This document shows positions 55,559 to 62,997 of a stretch of 64,000 nt of DNA, in pieces. Under the pieces are notes generated by a model, which made no database searches, was not told where the DNA came from, and was given only the letters and a program-made list of their open reading frames with translations. The DNA is taken from the NCBI RefSeq assembly GCF_024508665.1, contig NZ_JANINP010000006.1:848501-912500 (forward strand), written 5' to 3'. The translations under genes were made by a program, and so were the position numbers. This DNA comes from Sphingomonas sp. (lineage in GTDB: Bacteria > Pseudomonadota > Alphaproteobacteria > Sphingomonadales > Sphingomonadaceae). Within the stretch, counting starts at the first letter, position 1; every line of letters starts with the position of its first letter.

Positions 55559-56527
55559 ATGTCCAAATCCACTCGCACTCTCGGCCTGGCAGCTGCCGCC
55601 GCTTCCATGGTCGCAATGACGCCGGCCTCGGCGTCGCCGGCACCAATAAGCGCTCCGGCGGTCCCGGCCCCCCGGACGCTGTACAAGTCGGAGACGGTGA
55701 AGGGTCTCAAGGTCTTCTACCGGGAGGCCGGCGATCCCACCCTGCCCACGATCGTCCTGCTCCACGGATTCCCGACCTCGTCGCATATGTATCGGGATCT
55801 GATCCCGGCTTTGGCCGGACGGTTCCACGTCATCGCGCCCGATTATATCGGCTTCGGCCAGTCGGACGCGCCGGCCGCGTCCGAATTCACCTACAGCTTC
55901 GACAACCTGACGGCGCACGTCACCGGGCTGCTCGATCAGCTGCACCTGACCTCGTACGTTCTTTACATGCAGGATTATGGCGGTCCCGTCGGCTTCCGCA
56001 TCTTCGCCGAGCGTCCCGGTCAGGTGAAGGGCCTGATCATCCAGAACGCGAACGCGTATCTCGACGGCGTCGGCGACATGCCCAAGCAGGTCTTCCTGCC
56101 GCTCTGGGAAAAGCGCGACGCCACCACCGAAGCGGCCGCGCGAAACTTCCTGAAGCCCGAAACCACTCGCTTCCAATACACGTTCGGCGCCCACGATCCG
56201 GAGGCGATCAGCCCGGACAACTGGACGATCGACCAGGCGCTGCTCGACCGCCCTGGCACCGATGCTTACCAGTTGGACTTGCTGGCGAATTACAAGACCA
56301 ACGTCGCGCTGTACGACAGCTGGCATGCCGCGTTCCGCAAGTATCAGCCCAAGACCCTGATCGTCTGGGGAAAGAATGATCCGTTCTTCATCCCGGCCGG
56401 CGCGGAAGCCTTCAAACGAGATCTGCCCAAGGCCAAGCTGGTCTGGCTCGACGGCGGGCATTTCGCACTTGAGGAGAATGTCGGGCTCGTCGCGCACGAG
56501 ATCGACCTCGCGTTTGCCGGCGAATAA
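55559..56527 (+). CDS. Exported alpha/beta hydrolase with Asp nucleophile, paralogue B
   Basis: 322 residues with a signal peptide (first 26 residues, cleavage after ASA). Same motifs as paralogue A: VLLHGFPTSSHMYRDLIPAL, elbow YMQDYGGPVGFRIF with Asp139, acid in IVWGKNDPFFIPAG, His in DGGHFALEENVGL. Tyr140 follows Asp, unlike the Trp of haloalkane dehalogenases. It resembles the epoxide-hydrolase / dehalogenase subfamily. Likely controlled by the divergent CGNR protein. The SDR and HAD genes follow on the same strand, 117 bp on. Confidence 0.88.
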   Translation: MSKSTRTLGLAAAAASMVAMTPASASPAPISAPAVPAPRTLYKSETVKGLKVFYREAGDPTLPTIVLLHGFPTSSHMYRDLIPALAGRFHVIAPDYIGFGQSDAPAASEFTYSFDNLTAHVTGLLDQLHLTSYVLYMQDYGGPVGFRIFAERPGQVKGLIIQNANAYLDGVGDMPKQVFLPLWEKRDATTEAAARNFLKPETTRFQYTFGAHDPEAISPDNWTIDQALLDRPGTDAYQLDLLANYKTNVALYDSWHAAFRKYQPKTLIVWGKNDPFFIPAGAEAFKRDLPKAKLVWLDGGHFALEENVGLVAHEIDLAFAGE

Positions 56528-56644
56528 AGACGCCGGCAAAGGCCGCCGGCGCTTCCCCCCCCAATCCTCCGACCGGAGGACGCCGGCGGCCACTCCATCG
56601 TCCCACCGAGCGCCGAGCCGTAACGATCCCTCGGCGCGCCACGA

Positions 56645-57433
56645 ATGGTTGAAATAATGGTCCATCAAACACGTACCGTCATCGTCACGGGCGCGAGCCG
56701 CGGCATTGGCCGCGCGACTGCGCTCCGTCTGGCCGAAGACTTCGATCTGGTCGCCATGGTCGCGCGCAGCGAAGATGCCTTGGCCGACTCCGCGTCCATG
56801 ATCGAGCAAGCGGGTGGCAGGGCATTTCCGCTCGCCAGAGACCTGCGGTTGCCGGAGAACGCGGCAGCGGTCGTCGCGGCGGTGGCCGAAGCCACTGGCC
56901 GGATCGACGCGGTGGTGAACATCGCCGGCGCCGTGCCGCAGGCGAGCCTGATGGCGCTTAGCGATGACGAATGGGACGATGGTCTGTCGATGAAATTCCA
57001 CGGCGCGCGACGGCTCGCGCTGGCCGCATGGCCCCACCTCAAGCAGTCGCAAGGCGCGCTGGTGTTCATGTCGGGCGCTACCGCCGCCGTGCCGAGCGCT
57101 GCTTTGGCCGCCGTTTCCACCATCAATGCTGCGATTTCCGCTATGGCCAAGGCCTTCGCGGATCAGGGGTTGATCGACGGCGTGCGCGTGAATTCGGTGC
57201 TGCCCGGTGCGGTTACGACCGGCCGCAGGCTGGCGATGATCGCACGCTACGCGGCAGCGCGTGGCCTTTCCGTGGAGGATGCCTTGCTCCATTATGCCAG
57301 CGAAGCCGGCATCGCCCGTTTCGGCGAGCCTGACGAAATCGCCGAATTGATCGCCTTTGCCATCTCTCCCGCAGCCGCATGGATGACCGGGACGGCCTTG
57401 CGGATGGATGGCGGGGAGACGCGGGCGATATGA
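56645..57433 (+). CDS. SDR-family protein lacking the catalytic Tyr and Lys
   Basis: 262 residues. Normal cofactor site VTGASRGIGRATALRLA and NIAGAVPQASL, and Ser143 in VFMSGATAAVP. Where YxxxK is expected the sequence is VSTIN: Val157 for Tyr and Asn161 for Lys. The fold is otherwise intact, so it may bind NAD(P) without ordinary dehydrogenase activity, like some non-catalytic SDR relatives. Overlaps the HAD gene by 4 bp. The second ATG (MVHQTR) is an equally possible start. Confidence 0.85.
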   Translation: MVEIMVHQTRTVIVTGASRGIGRATALRLAEDFDLVAMVARSEDALADSASMIEQAGGRAFPLARDLRLPENAAAVVAAVAEATGRIDAVVNIAGAVPQASLMALSDDEWDDGLSMKFHGARRLALAAWPHLKQSQGALVFMSGATAAVPSAALAAVSTINAAISAMAKAFADQGLIDGVRVNSVLPGAVTTGRRLAMIARYAAARGLSVEDALLHYASEAGIARFGEPDEIAELIAFAISPAAAWMTGTALRMDGGETRAI

Positions 57434-58263
57434 GCGACGACACGCCCGCGCTCGCGACCGCTGCGACTTTTGCCGTGCCGGGCCGCGAGGGAGCGGATCC
57501 AGCCGCTGCGCACCTGTCGCGGCGAGGCGCGATTGGCGCCATCACCGTCGGCGCCGCGCTGCTTCCTGGCGCGGGCAACGCGCTGGCGCGCGGGCCGATC
57601 GAGGCGATCGCGTTCGACGGCTTCCCGATCTTCGATCCTCGCTCCGTCGTCCAGAAGGTCGTGGCGCTGATACCCGATCGCGGACGCGACCTTGCGCAGG
57701 CCTGGTCGACCAAATTGTTCGGCAACAGCTGGCTGTATACGGCGGCCGGCCAGTACGCCCCTTTCGATGACGTCGCCGACAATGCGTTGCGCTACGCGGC
57801 GGAATCGCTCGGCATGAGCCTTTCCACGTCGGATAGAAGAATGTTGGTTTCCGCCTATGCGGACTTGGTGGCGTGGCCGGATGTCAAATCTGCCCTGCAG
57901 AAACTGCGCGATGCCGGTATCCGCCTCGCCTTTCTGTCCAATCTCGGAGAGGCGACGCTTCGCGCCAATATGGCCCGCAATGGGCTGGATACGCTGTTCG
58001 ATCATGTGCTCAGCACCGATCGCGTCCGCGCGTTCAAACCGTCTCCCAAGGCCTATGCGATGGCACTCGACGCGTTCGGGTTACCAAAGGCGCGCATCGG
58101 CTTCGCCGCGTTCGGCGGTTGGGATGCGGCCGGCGCGGCGTGGTTCGGCTATCGAACGGCCTGGGTCAATCGCCTCGGCGTGCCGCTCGAGCGCCTCGGT
58201 CCTGGGCCGGCCATCGTCGGATCCGATATGACGGCCGTGCTGCGATTGGCGGCGCTGGCCTGA
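57430..58263 (+). CDS. Exported haloacid-dehalogenase-like HAD protein
   Basis: 277 residues. Possible Tat-type signal: HLSRRGAIGAITVGAALLPG with a hydrophobic stretch to about 55. HAD type II core: IAFDGFPIFDP (nucleophile Asp in FDGFP), LAFLSNLGEA, RVRAFKPSPKAYAMALDAFG with the Lys, and FAAFGGWDAAGA. In L-2-haloacid dehalogenase the first motif reads FDAYGTL; here the Thr is replaced, and the SSN loop is FAAFGG, so dehalogenase activity is doubtful. ATG overlaps the SDR stop. Export plus the altered core suggests a related but different hydrolase. Confidence 0.82.
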   Translation: MSDDTPALATAATFAVPGREGADPAAAHLSRRGAIGAITVGAALLPGAGNALARGPIEAIAFDGFPIFDPRSVVQKVVALIPDRGRDLAQAWSTKLFGNSWLYTAAGQYAPFDDVADNALRYAAESLGMSLSTSDRRMLVSAYADLVAWPDVKSALQKLRDAGIRLAFLSNLGEATLRANMARNGLDTLFDHVLSTDRVRAFKPSPKAYAMALDAFGLPKARIGFAAFGGWDAAGAAWFGYRTAWVNRLGVPLERLGPGPAIVGSDMTAVLRLAALA

Positions 58264-58412
58264 TCGCGAGACCAACGGCGGCCTGACGCCCCGGCTCTCT
58301 TCCCGATCGATCGCGGAATCTTGCCGGCTCCCTTCGCGCTGTAACCGAAGGCGCTTCTTCCTCGAATGCATAGGAGAACTGGCTGACCAACCAGCCGAAG
58401 GGAGACCGTCGA

Positions 58413-58904
58413 ATGTATCGCACCATGTTGAAGCCGCTCGCCGTCGCGCTGTTCGCGGCGATGCCGTTGTCCGCTCTGGTTGCCGCGTCGGGCGCGCAGG
58501 CCGGAATCAAGGGTTCGACGGCGCAGATCAACACCGACGATCATGGTGTCGCCCTGGGCGGCTACGATCCGGTAGCGTATTTCGACAGCGGCAAGCCGAC
58601 CCGCGGCATCGACCGCCTCTACGCGTCCTATGGCGGCGCCCGCTATCTCTTTGCCACCGCCGCGCACCGCAAGGCCTTCCTGGCCAATCCCCGCAAGTAT
58701 CTTCCCGAATTCGGGGGATTTTGCGCGGTCGGCACTGCGTTCGGCGAAAAGGTCGATGTCGATCCGGAGACCGGCAAGGTCGTGAACGGCAAGCTCTATC
58801 TCAACAACAGCGCTCGCGCTCTGCAGCTGTTCGACAAGGATACCGCCGGGATCATCACCAGGGCGCAGACCAATTGGCCGGTCGTCAAGGATAAGGCATT
58901 TTGA
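58413..58904 (+). CDS. Exported YHS-domain protein
   Basis: 163 residues with a signal peptide (MLKPLAVALFAAMPLSALVA, cleavage after AQA). YHS-type region: ALGGYDPVAYFDSGKPTRGI, ARYLFATAAHRKAFLANPRK, YLPEFGGFCAVG. The domain occurs in metal-related and (seleno)proteins. Its Cys in GGFCAVG may interact with the TlpA-like protein encoded directly downstream with a 4-bp overlap. A metal-handling or redox role in the periplasm is inferred. Confidence 0.88.
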   Translation: MYRTMLKPLAVALFAAMPLSALVAASGAQAGIKGSTAQINTDDHGVALGGYDPVAYFDSGKPTRGIDRLYASYGGARYLFATAAHRKAFLANPRKYLPEFGGFCAVGTAFGEKVDVDPETGKVVNGKLYLNNSARALQLFDKDTAGIITRAQTNWPVVKDKAF

Positions 58905-59401
58905 CGGATCGCGTCCGATCCTCGGTTCGGGCACTGGTCCTCGCCGCCGTTGGCGGCCTGCTCGCCTCGGCGCTGCCGGCGCGGGTGCCGCCCAAAGTGA
59001 CCCGGGCGGTATTGCCGCCGATCGCATCCACCGACGGCCCGCCGCTGTCGGTGGACGCGTTGCGTGGAAAAATCGTTTTGATCAATTTCTGGGCGAGTTG
59101 GTGCGGTCCCTGTCGAAAGGAATTGCCCAGCCTGGACCGGCTGGCGGCTAAGCGTAGCGACCTGATCGTCATCGCCGCCTCGGTGGATGCCGATCATGAC
59201 GATGGCGTCAGGGCCTTCGCCGGCCGCTACCCCCATCTTCGCCTTGGTTTCTCCGCCCTCCCCGCCGTTCAGCGCTTCGGCGCGCTCGGGATGCCTTATT
59301 CGGTGGTGCTCGACCGGACCGGGCGCGAGAAGGCGCGCGTGCCTCGGGCGTTAGTTTGGGATGGCCCGGATGGAGCGGCGCTATTATCCCGAGCGCGATG
59401 A
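58901..59401 (+). CDS. TlpA-like thioredoxin-fold protein
   Basis: 166 residues, TTG start overlapping the YHS stop (TTGA). N-terminal hydrophobic anchor or signal (VLAAVGGLLASALPA), then a thioredoxin domain with the CxxC motif at C68 and C71 in NFWASWCGPCRKELPSL. Periplasmic thiol-disulfide exchange is the likely job, perhaps reducing a Cys in the YHS partner. The C-terminal cis-Pro region reads ALGMPYSVVLDRTG. Confidence 0.9.
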   Translation: MTDRVRSSVRALVLAAVGGLLASALPARVPPKVTRAVLPPIASTDGPPLSVDALRGKIVLINFWASWCGPCRKELPSLDRLAAKRSDLIVIAASVDADHDDGVRAFAGRYPHLRLGFSALPAVQRFGALGMPYSVVLDRTGREKARVPRALVWDGPDGAALLSRAR

Positions 59402-59562
59402 CTCTGGCTGCGGGCGACACGCGCGATCCTGTGGCCTCCAATTCGATAGATGAGCAGCAACGGGCATGGACGGCTGAAGTCGAACCGATCTTCTAAGCAG
59501 TTGTAATCAGCACGAAAATGTAGGCCACAATGGTTTTCTGCGGACCGTTGTGGAATGGCTGG

Positions 59563-59653
59563 TGGCGGAGCGGGAGGGATTCGAACCCTCGATACGCTTT
59601 TGACGTATACTCACTTTCCAGGCGAGCGCCTTCGACCACTCGGCCACCGCTCC
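59563..59653 (-). tRNA. tRNA-Ser (GGA)
   Basis: 91 nt including an encoded CCA. Acceptor stem GGAGCGG paired with CCGCTCC, anticodon loop CTGGAAA with GGA, the long variable arm typical of tRNA-Ser, and GGTTCGAATCC in the T arm. Reads UCC (and UCU by wobble). Confidence 0.97.
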
Positions 59654-59742
59654 GCATTGCCAGGAAGCGTCGCCCCTAGAGATACCCGCGGCGCCGCGCA
59701 AGCGCTTGCCGGATCGGGCGGGGGTGTGGCAGCTTCCCGTCC

Positions 59743-60639
59743 ATGCCGATCCTGCTCTCGCTCGCTCTCGCGCTCGCCGGCCAACCTGCCGCCGACACTT
59801 CCAGGAAACCCGCGGCCAAGCCGCCGCTCTCGCCGACCGAGATCGCCAACAAGGCGCCGGCCGCCGCGTGGCGGACGATCGCGGACGACGACATCCTGAT
59901 CTTCACGCTCGCCAATGGGCGCAAGGTGATCATCCAGCTCGCGCCCGCTTTCGCCCCGCAACACGTCGCGCGGATGCGTATCCTCGCCAACAAACGCTGG
60001 TGGGACGACACCAGCGTCTACCGCATCCAGGACAATTACGTCGCGCAATGGGGCGACGTCACCGAGAAGAAGAAGCTACCCGAGGGCGTCGCCGACGAAG
60101 GACCCAGCGAATATACGCGGGCAGGGGGCCTACCAACGGTGCGCATGACGCGCCCGGACAGCTTCGCACCGATGGCGGGATTCTCGGCCGACGGCTGGCC
60201 GGTCGCCTCCGACGGCAAGCGCAGCTGGCTGACGCATTGTTATGCAATGGTCGGGGTCGGCCGCGATCTCGCGCCGTCGGTCGGCAGCAGCGCCGAACTC
60301 TACGCGGTGATCGGCCACGCGCCGCGCGCTCTCGACCGCAACATCGCCCTGGTCGGGCGCGTGATCGAGGGGATCGATGCCTTGTCCTCGCTCGAACGCG
60401 GCACCGGCAAGCTCGGCTTCTATGGCGACGGTCAGAAGCCGACGCCGATCGTCAGCGCCCGGCTGGCGAGCGCCTTACCGCCCGGCGAACGCCCGCATTT
60501 CGAATATCTGTCACCCGCCAGCTCCGACTTCGCGCGCTACCTCCACGCGCGCGAGAACCGCGAGCCGCCATTCTTCACTGTTCCCGCGGGCGGAGCCGAT
60601 ATCTGCAACGTGCCGGTACCGGTGCGCCGCAAGGCCTGA
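59743..60639 (+). CDS. Divergent exported cyclophilin-type isomerase
   Basis: 298 residues. Signal peptide [17 protein letters not shown]. Cyclophilin domain from about 55: [34 protein letters not shown] (in place of the common FHRVIPGFMIQGGD), [32 protein letters not shown]. The motif is divergent, so catalytic activity is uncertain. C-terminal [20 protein letters not shown] is outside the fold. A second cyclophilin is at 24033. Starts 90 bp after the tRNA. Confidence 0.88.
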   Translation: MPILLSLALALAGQPAADTSRKPAAKPPLSPTEIANKAPAAAWRTIADDDILIFTLANGRKVIIQLAPAFAPQHVARMRILANKRWWDDTSVYRIQDNYVAQWGDVTEKKKLPEGVADEGPSEYTRAGGLPTVRMTRPDSFAPMAGFSADGWPVASDGKRSWLTHCYAMVGVGRDLAPSVGSSAELYAVIGHAPRALDRNIALVGRVIEGIDALSSLERGTGKLGFYGDGQKPTPIVSARLASALPPGERPHFEYLSPASSDFARYLHARENREPPFFTVPAGGADICNVPVPVRRKA

Positions 60640-60648
60640 CCGGCCGGC

Positions 60649-61242
60649 TCAGCTACCGAGCCAGTCGGCGACCTCGCCCGCCACCTGATTGGCTGCCTGG
60701 TTGAGCGCCGGGCCGACCGAATTGGCGTCGATCTTGGCCAGCGGCACGCGGGCTTCGAACTTCTTCTTCTCGACCTTGCTCGCATCGCTCCGGATCAGCG
60801 AGCCTTCGAACGTCACCACCGCTTCGTGCGTGCTGCCGTCGATTCCGAAATTGCGCAACTCGCCCGACAGGCGGGCGCCGGGATCGCTGAACGACTGCGC
60901 CGGGCTCAGCACGACGCGGCCCGTCTTGGCGGCGATCGTGTCCGACATCAGCCGCGCGAACAGTCGCTGCGGCGCCTCGACCCAGGCGACGTCGGTGACA
61001 TAAGCAAGCTGGTCGCCGGTCTGCACCGGCACGCGCGCGACTGCCAGTGATTGCGGCACCACCGGCACCTGGATGGTAACGGTCTTGGCGCTGGCCGAAG
61101 TCTGCGTCGACCCGACCGGCAAGGCCGCTGTCGAATTCAGTGTCAGCAACACCTTGGGCGGCTTGCCGCCGAAGCTAAGGCAGCCCGTGAGCAATACCGC
61201 CGGGAGAAGGGCGAGGGTCAGGGAAAGGTAACGCTTCGTCAT
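60649..61242 (-). CDS. ABC-type transport auxiliary lipoprotein (MlaA-system partner)
   Basis: 197 residues. Lipoprotein signal: LTLALLPAVLLTGCLSFGGK with lipobox LLTGC. Mature part (AVARVPVQTGDQLAYVTDVA, PQRLFARLMSDTI) fits the PqiC-like / ABC-type transport auxiliary lipoprotein family. Acts in the periplasm beside the Mla transporter. The ATG lies one base past the MlaD stop, so it is coupled. Confidence 0.88.
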   Translation of the reverse strand: MTKRYLSLTLALLPAVLLTGCLSFGGKPPKVLLTLNSTAALPVGSTQTSASAKTVTIQVPVVPQSLAVARVPVQTGDQLAYVTDVAWVEAPQRLFARLMSDTIAAKTGRVVLSPAQSFSDPGARLSGELRNFGIDGSTHEAVVTFEGSLIRSDASKVEKKKFEARVPLAKIDANSVGPALNQAANQVAGEVADWLGS

Positions 61243-61243
61243 C

Positions 61244-62194
61244 TCACTTGCCCTTGTAATCGGGGAGCTTGGGACTGCCGACGATCGAGCCGGCGCCGCC
61301 GCGATCGATCTTTTCGGCGACCGAGGACAATGACTGCGACATCTGGCGCAGGTCGTGGATCAGCTGTCCGAGCTCGGGAATGGTCTGTTTGGAGAAGCTC
61401 TGCAGCCCCGGCCGGGCGTCGCCGATCGCGGCGTCCAGCGTGTCCATCGACTTCTGCGCCGACGCCACCGCCTTGTTCAAATTGCCGAGCGTCGGCTTGA
61501 CGTCGTTGGCGAGCAGGCCGTTGGTCGTCGCCGCCAGTTCGCCGATCTGTTGCGAGGCGACGCCGGCCTTCTGGATCGCGATCCGCGTCTCGGCCAGGGT
61601 CGCGGCGATTTCCGGGCCGCGATCGGACAGTGCCTTGCTCAACTTGTTGGTGTTTTCGAGGATACCGGCGATCGACGCCTGGTTGCGGTCGCTGAGCAAC
61701 GCGGTCAGACGCTCGGTCAGCGTCGTCAGCCGCTCGAGCAATTGCGGCGCGTTGGACAGGAGCGCGCCGAGCCCGCCGGGCTTGGCCGGGATCAGCGGCA
61801 CGCCCAGCGGACAGGCGCTGTTCGAGCAATCGATCAGCGGGCGACCGGCCTGCGCGCCGTCCAGTTGGACCGTCGACGGGCCCGTGAAGCTGCCCTGGAT
61901 CGCCGCGGTCGTGCCGAGCAGGATCGGCGTCTTGTCGTCGACCGACACGCGCACGCGCACGAATTCGGGCGACTTGGCGTCGAGCTTGATGTCCTTGACC
62001 TGGCCGATCGGCACGCCCGAGAAATTGACCGCCGACCCCTTGGCCAGGCCGTCGACCGATTGTTTGAACAGGATGTCGTATTCGCGCTTGCCCTCGGCGC
62101 CGAAGCGCGAGATCCACACCATGAACAAGGACAGCACGGCAAGCAGGATCAAGACGACCCCGCCGACCAAAACATGATTGGAACGCGTTTCCAT
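61244..62194 (-). CDS. mlaD: MlaD-family lipid-binding MCE protein
   Basis: 316 residues. N-terminal membrane anchor VLVGGVVLILLAVLSLFMVW, then one MCE domain (EYDILFKQSVDGLAKGSAVN, VNFSGVPIGQVKDIKLDAKS, AAIQGSFTGPSTVQLDG), then a long helical C-terminus (about 140-316) predicted to be coiled coil. MlaD rings carry phospholipid between membranes. ATG overlaps the mlaF stop by 1 base. Confidence 0.93.
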   Translation of the reverse strand: METRSNHVLVGGVVLILLAVLSLFMVWISRFGAEGKREYDILFKQSVDGLAKGSAVNFSGVPIGQVKDIKLDAKSPEFVRVRVSVDDKTPILLGTTAAIQGSFTGPSTVQLDGAQAGRPLIDCSNSACPLGVPLIPAKPGGLGALLSNAPQLLERLTTLTERLTALLSDRNQASIAGILENTNKLSKALSDRGPEIAATLAETRIAIQKAGVASQQIGELAATTNGLLANDVKPTLGNLNKAVASAQKSMDTLDAAIGDARPGLQSFSKQTIPELGQLIHDLRQMSQSLSSVAEKIDRGGAGSIVGSPKLPDYKGK

Positions 62195-62997
62195 CAGTCA
62201 GCCCCTGCCTTGCCCGTGCCCGCTTCTTGCGTCGCGACCGCCGCGCGGCCGCGGGGTCCCTTGAAATATTCCTCGATCCACGGATGATCCAACGCGATCA
62301 ACTCGTCGATTGTGCCGACCGCAATGACTTTCTTGTCGGCGAGCACCGCGACGCGGTCGCAAATCGCATACAGCGAGTCGAGATCGTGCGTGATCAGGAA
62401 CACGGTCAGCCCCATCGTCCGCTGCAGCGACAAGGTCAGTTCGTCGAACCCAGCGGCGCCGATCGGGTCGAGGCCCGCGGTCGGCTCGTCGAGAAACAGC
62501 AATTCGGGATCGAGCGCCAGCGCGCGGGCGAGCCCGGCGCGTTTGCGCATCCCGCCCGAAAGCTCGGCCGGATATTTCGGGCCGGCATCGGCGGGCAGAC
62601 CGGTCATCACCACTTTGTAGGACGCAATCTCGTCGAGCAAAGTGGGATCCAGGTCCGGATAGAATTCCTTGATCGGCACTTCGACATTCTCGGCGACGGT
62701 CAGCGTCGAGAACAAGGCGCCGCCCTGGAACAGCACGCCCCAGCGCTTGCGGATCTCGATCGCCTGATTCTCCTCGAGATCGATCGTCGGTTCGCCGAAC
62801 ACGGTGATCTCGCCCTCGTCGGGCACCTGCAAGCCGATGATCGACCGCATCAGCACCGACTTGCCGGTGCCCGATCCGCCGACCACGCCCAATATCTCGC
62901 CGCGCCGGACGTCGAGGTCGAGCCCCTCGTGCACGACCTGCTCGCCGAAACTGTTCTTCAAGCCGCGAACGCGGATGACGATGTCGTCCTCCGCCAT
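62194..62997 (-). CDS. mlaF: MlaF-type ABC ATPase
   Basis: 267 residues. Walker A GGSGTGKSVLMRSI, Q-loop GVLFQGGALFSTL, signature ELSGGMRKRAGLARALALDP, Walker B LLFLDEPTAGLDPI, switch His FLITHDLDSLY. Matches the MlaF / Mkl type of lipid-transport ATPases. The start codon overlaps the stop of the permease gene by one base. Confidence 0.95.
   Translation of the reverse strand: MAEDDIVIRVRGLKNSFGEQVVHEGLDLDVRRGEILGVVGGSGTGKSVLMRSIIGLQVPDEGEITVFGEPTIDLEENQAIEIRKRWGVLFQGGALFSTLTVAENVEVPIKEFYPDLDPTLLDEIASYKVVMTGLPADAGPKYPAELSGGMRKRAGLARALALDPELLFLDEPTAGLDPIGAAGFDELTLSLQRTMGLTVFLITHDLDSLYAICDRVAVLADKKVIAVGTIDELIALDHPWIEEYFKGPRGRAAVATQEAGTGKAGAD

Noticed and set aside
55523..57292. 589-codon minus-strand frame
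   Set aside because: It is antisense to hydrolase B and the SDR, both of which have clear motifs and starts.
52864..58263. A proven haloalkane degradation operon
   Set aside because: The Trp after the nucleophile, the dehalogenase Thr and the SDR Tyr/Lys are all missing, and genes point in different directions; only a loose likeness remains.
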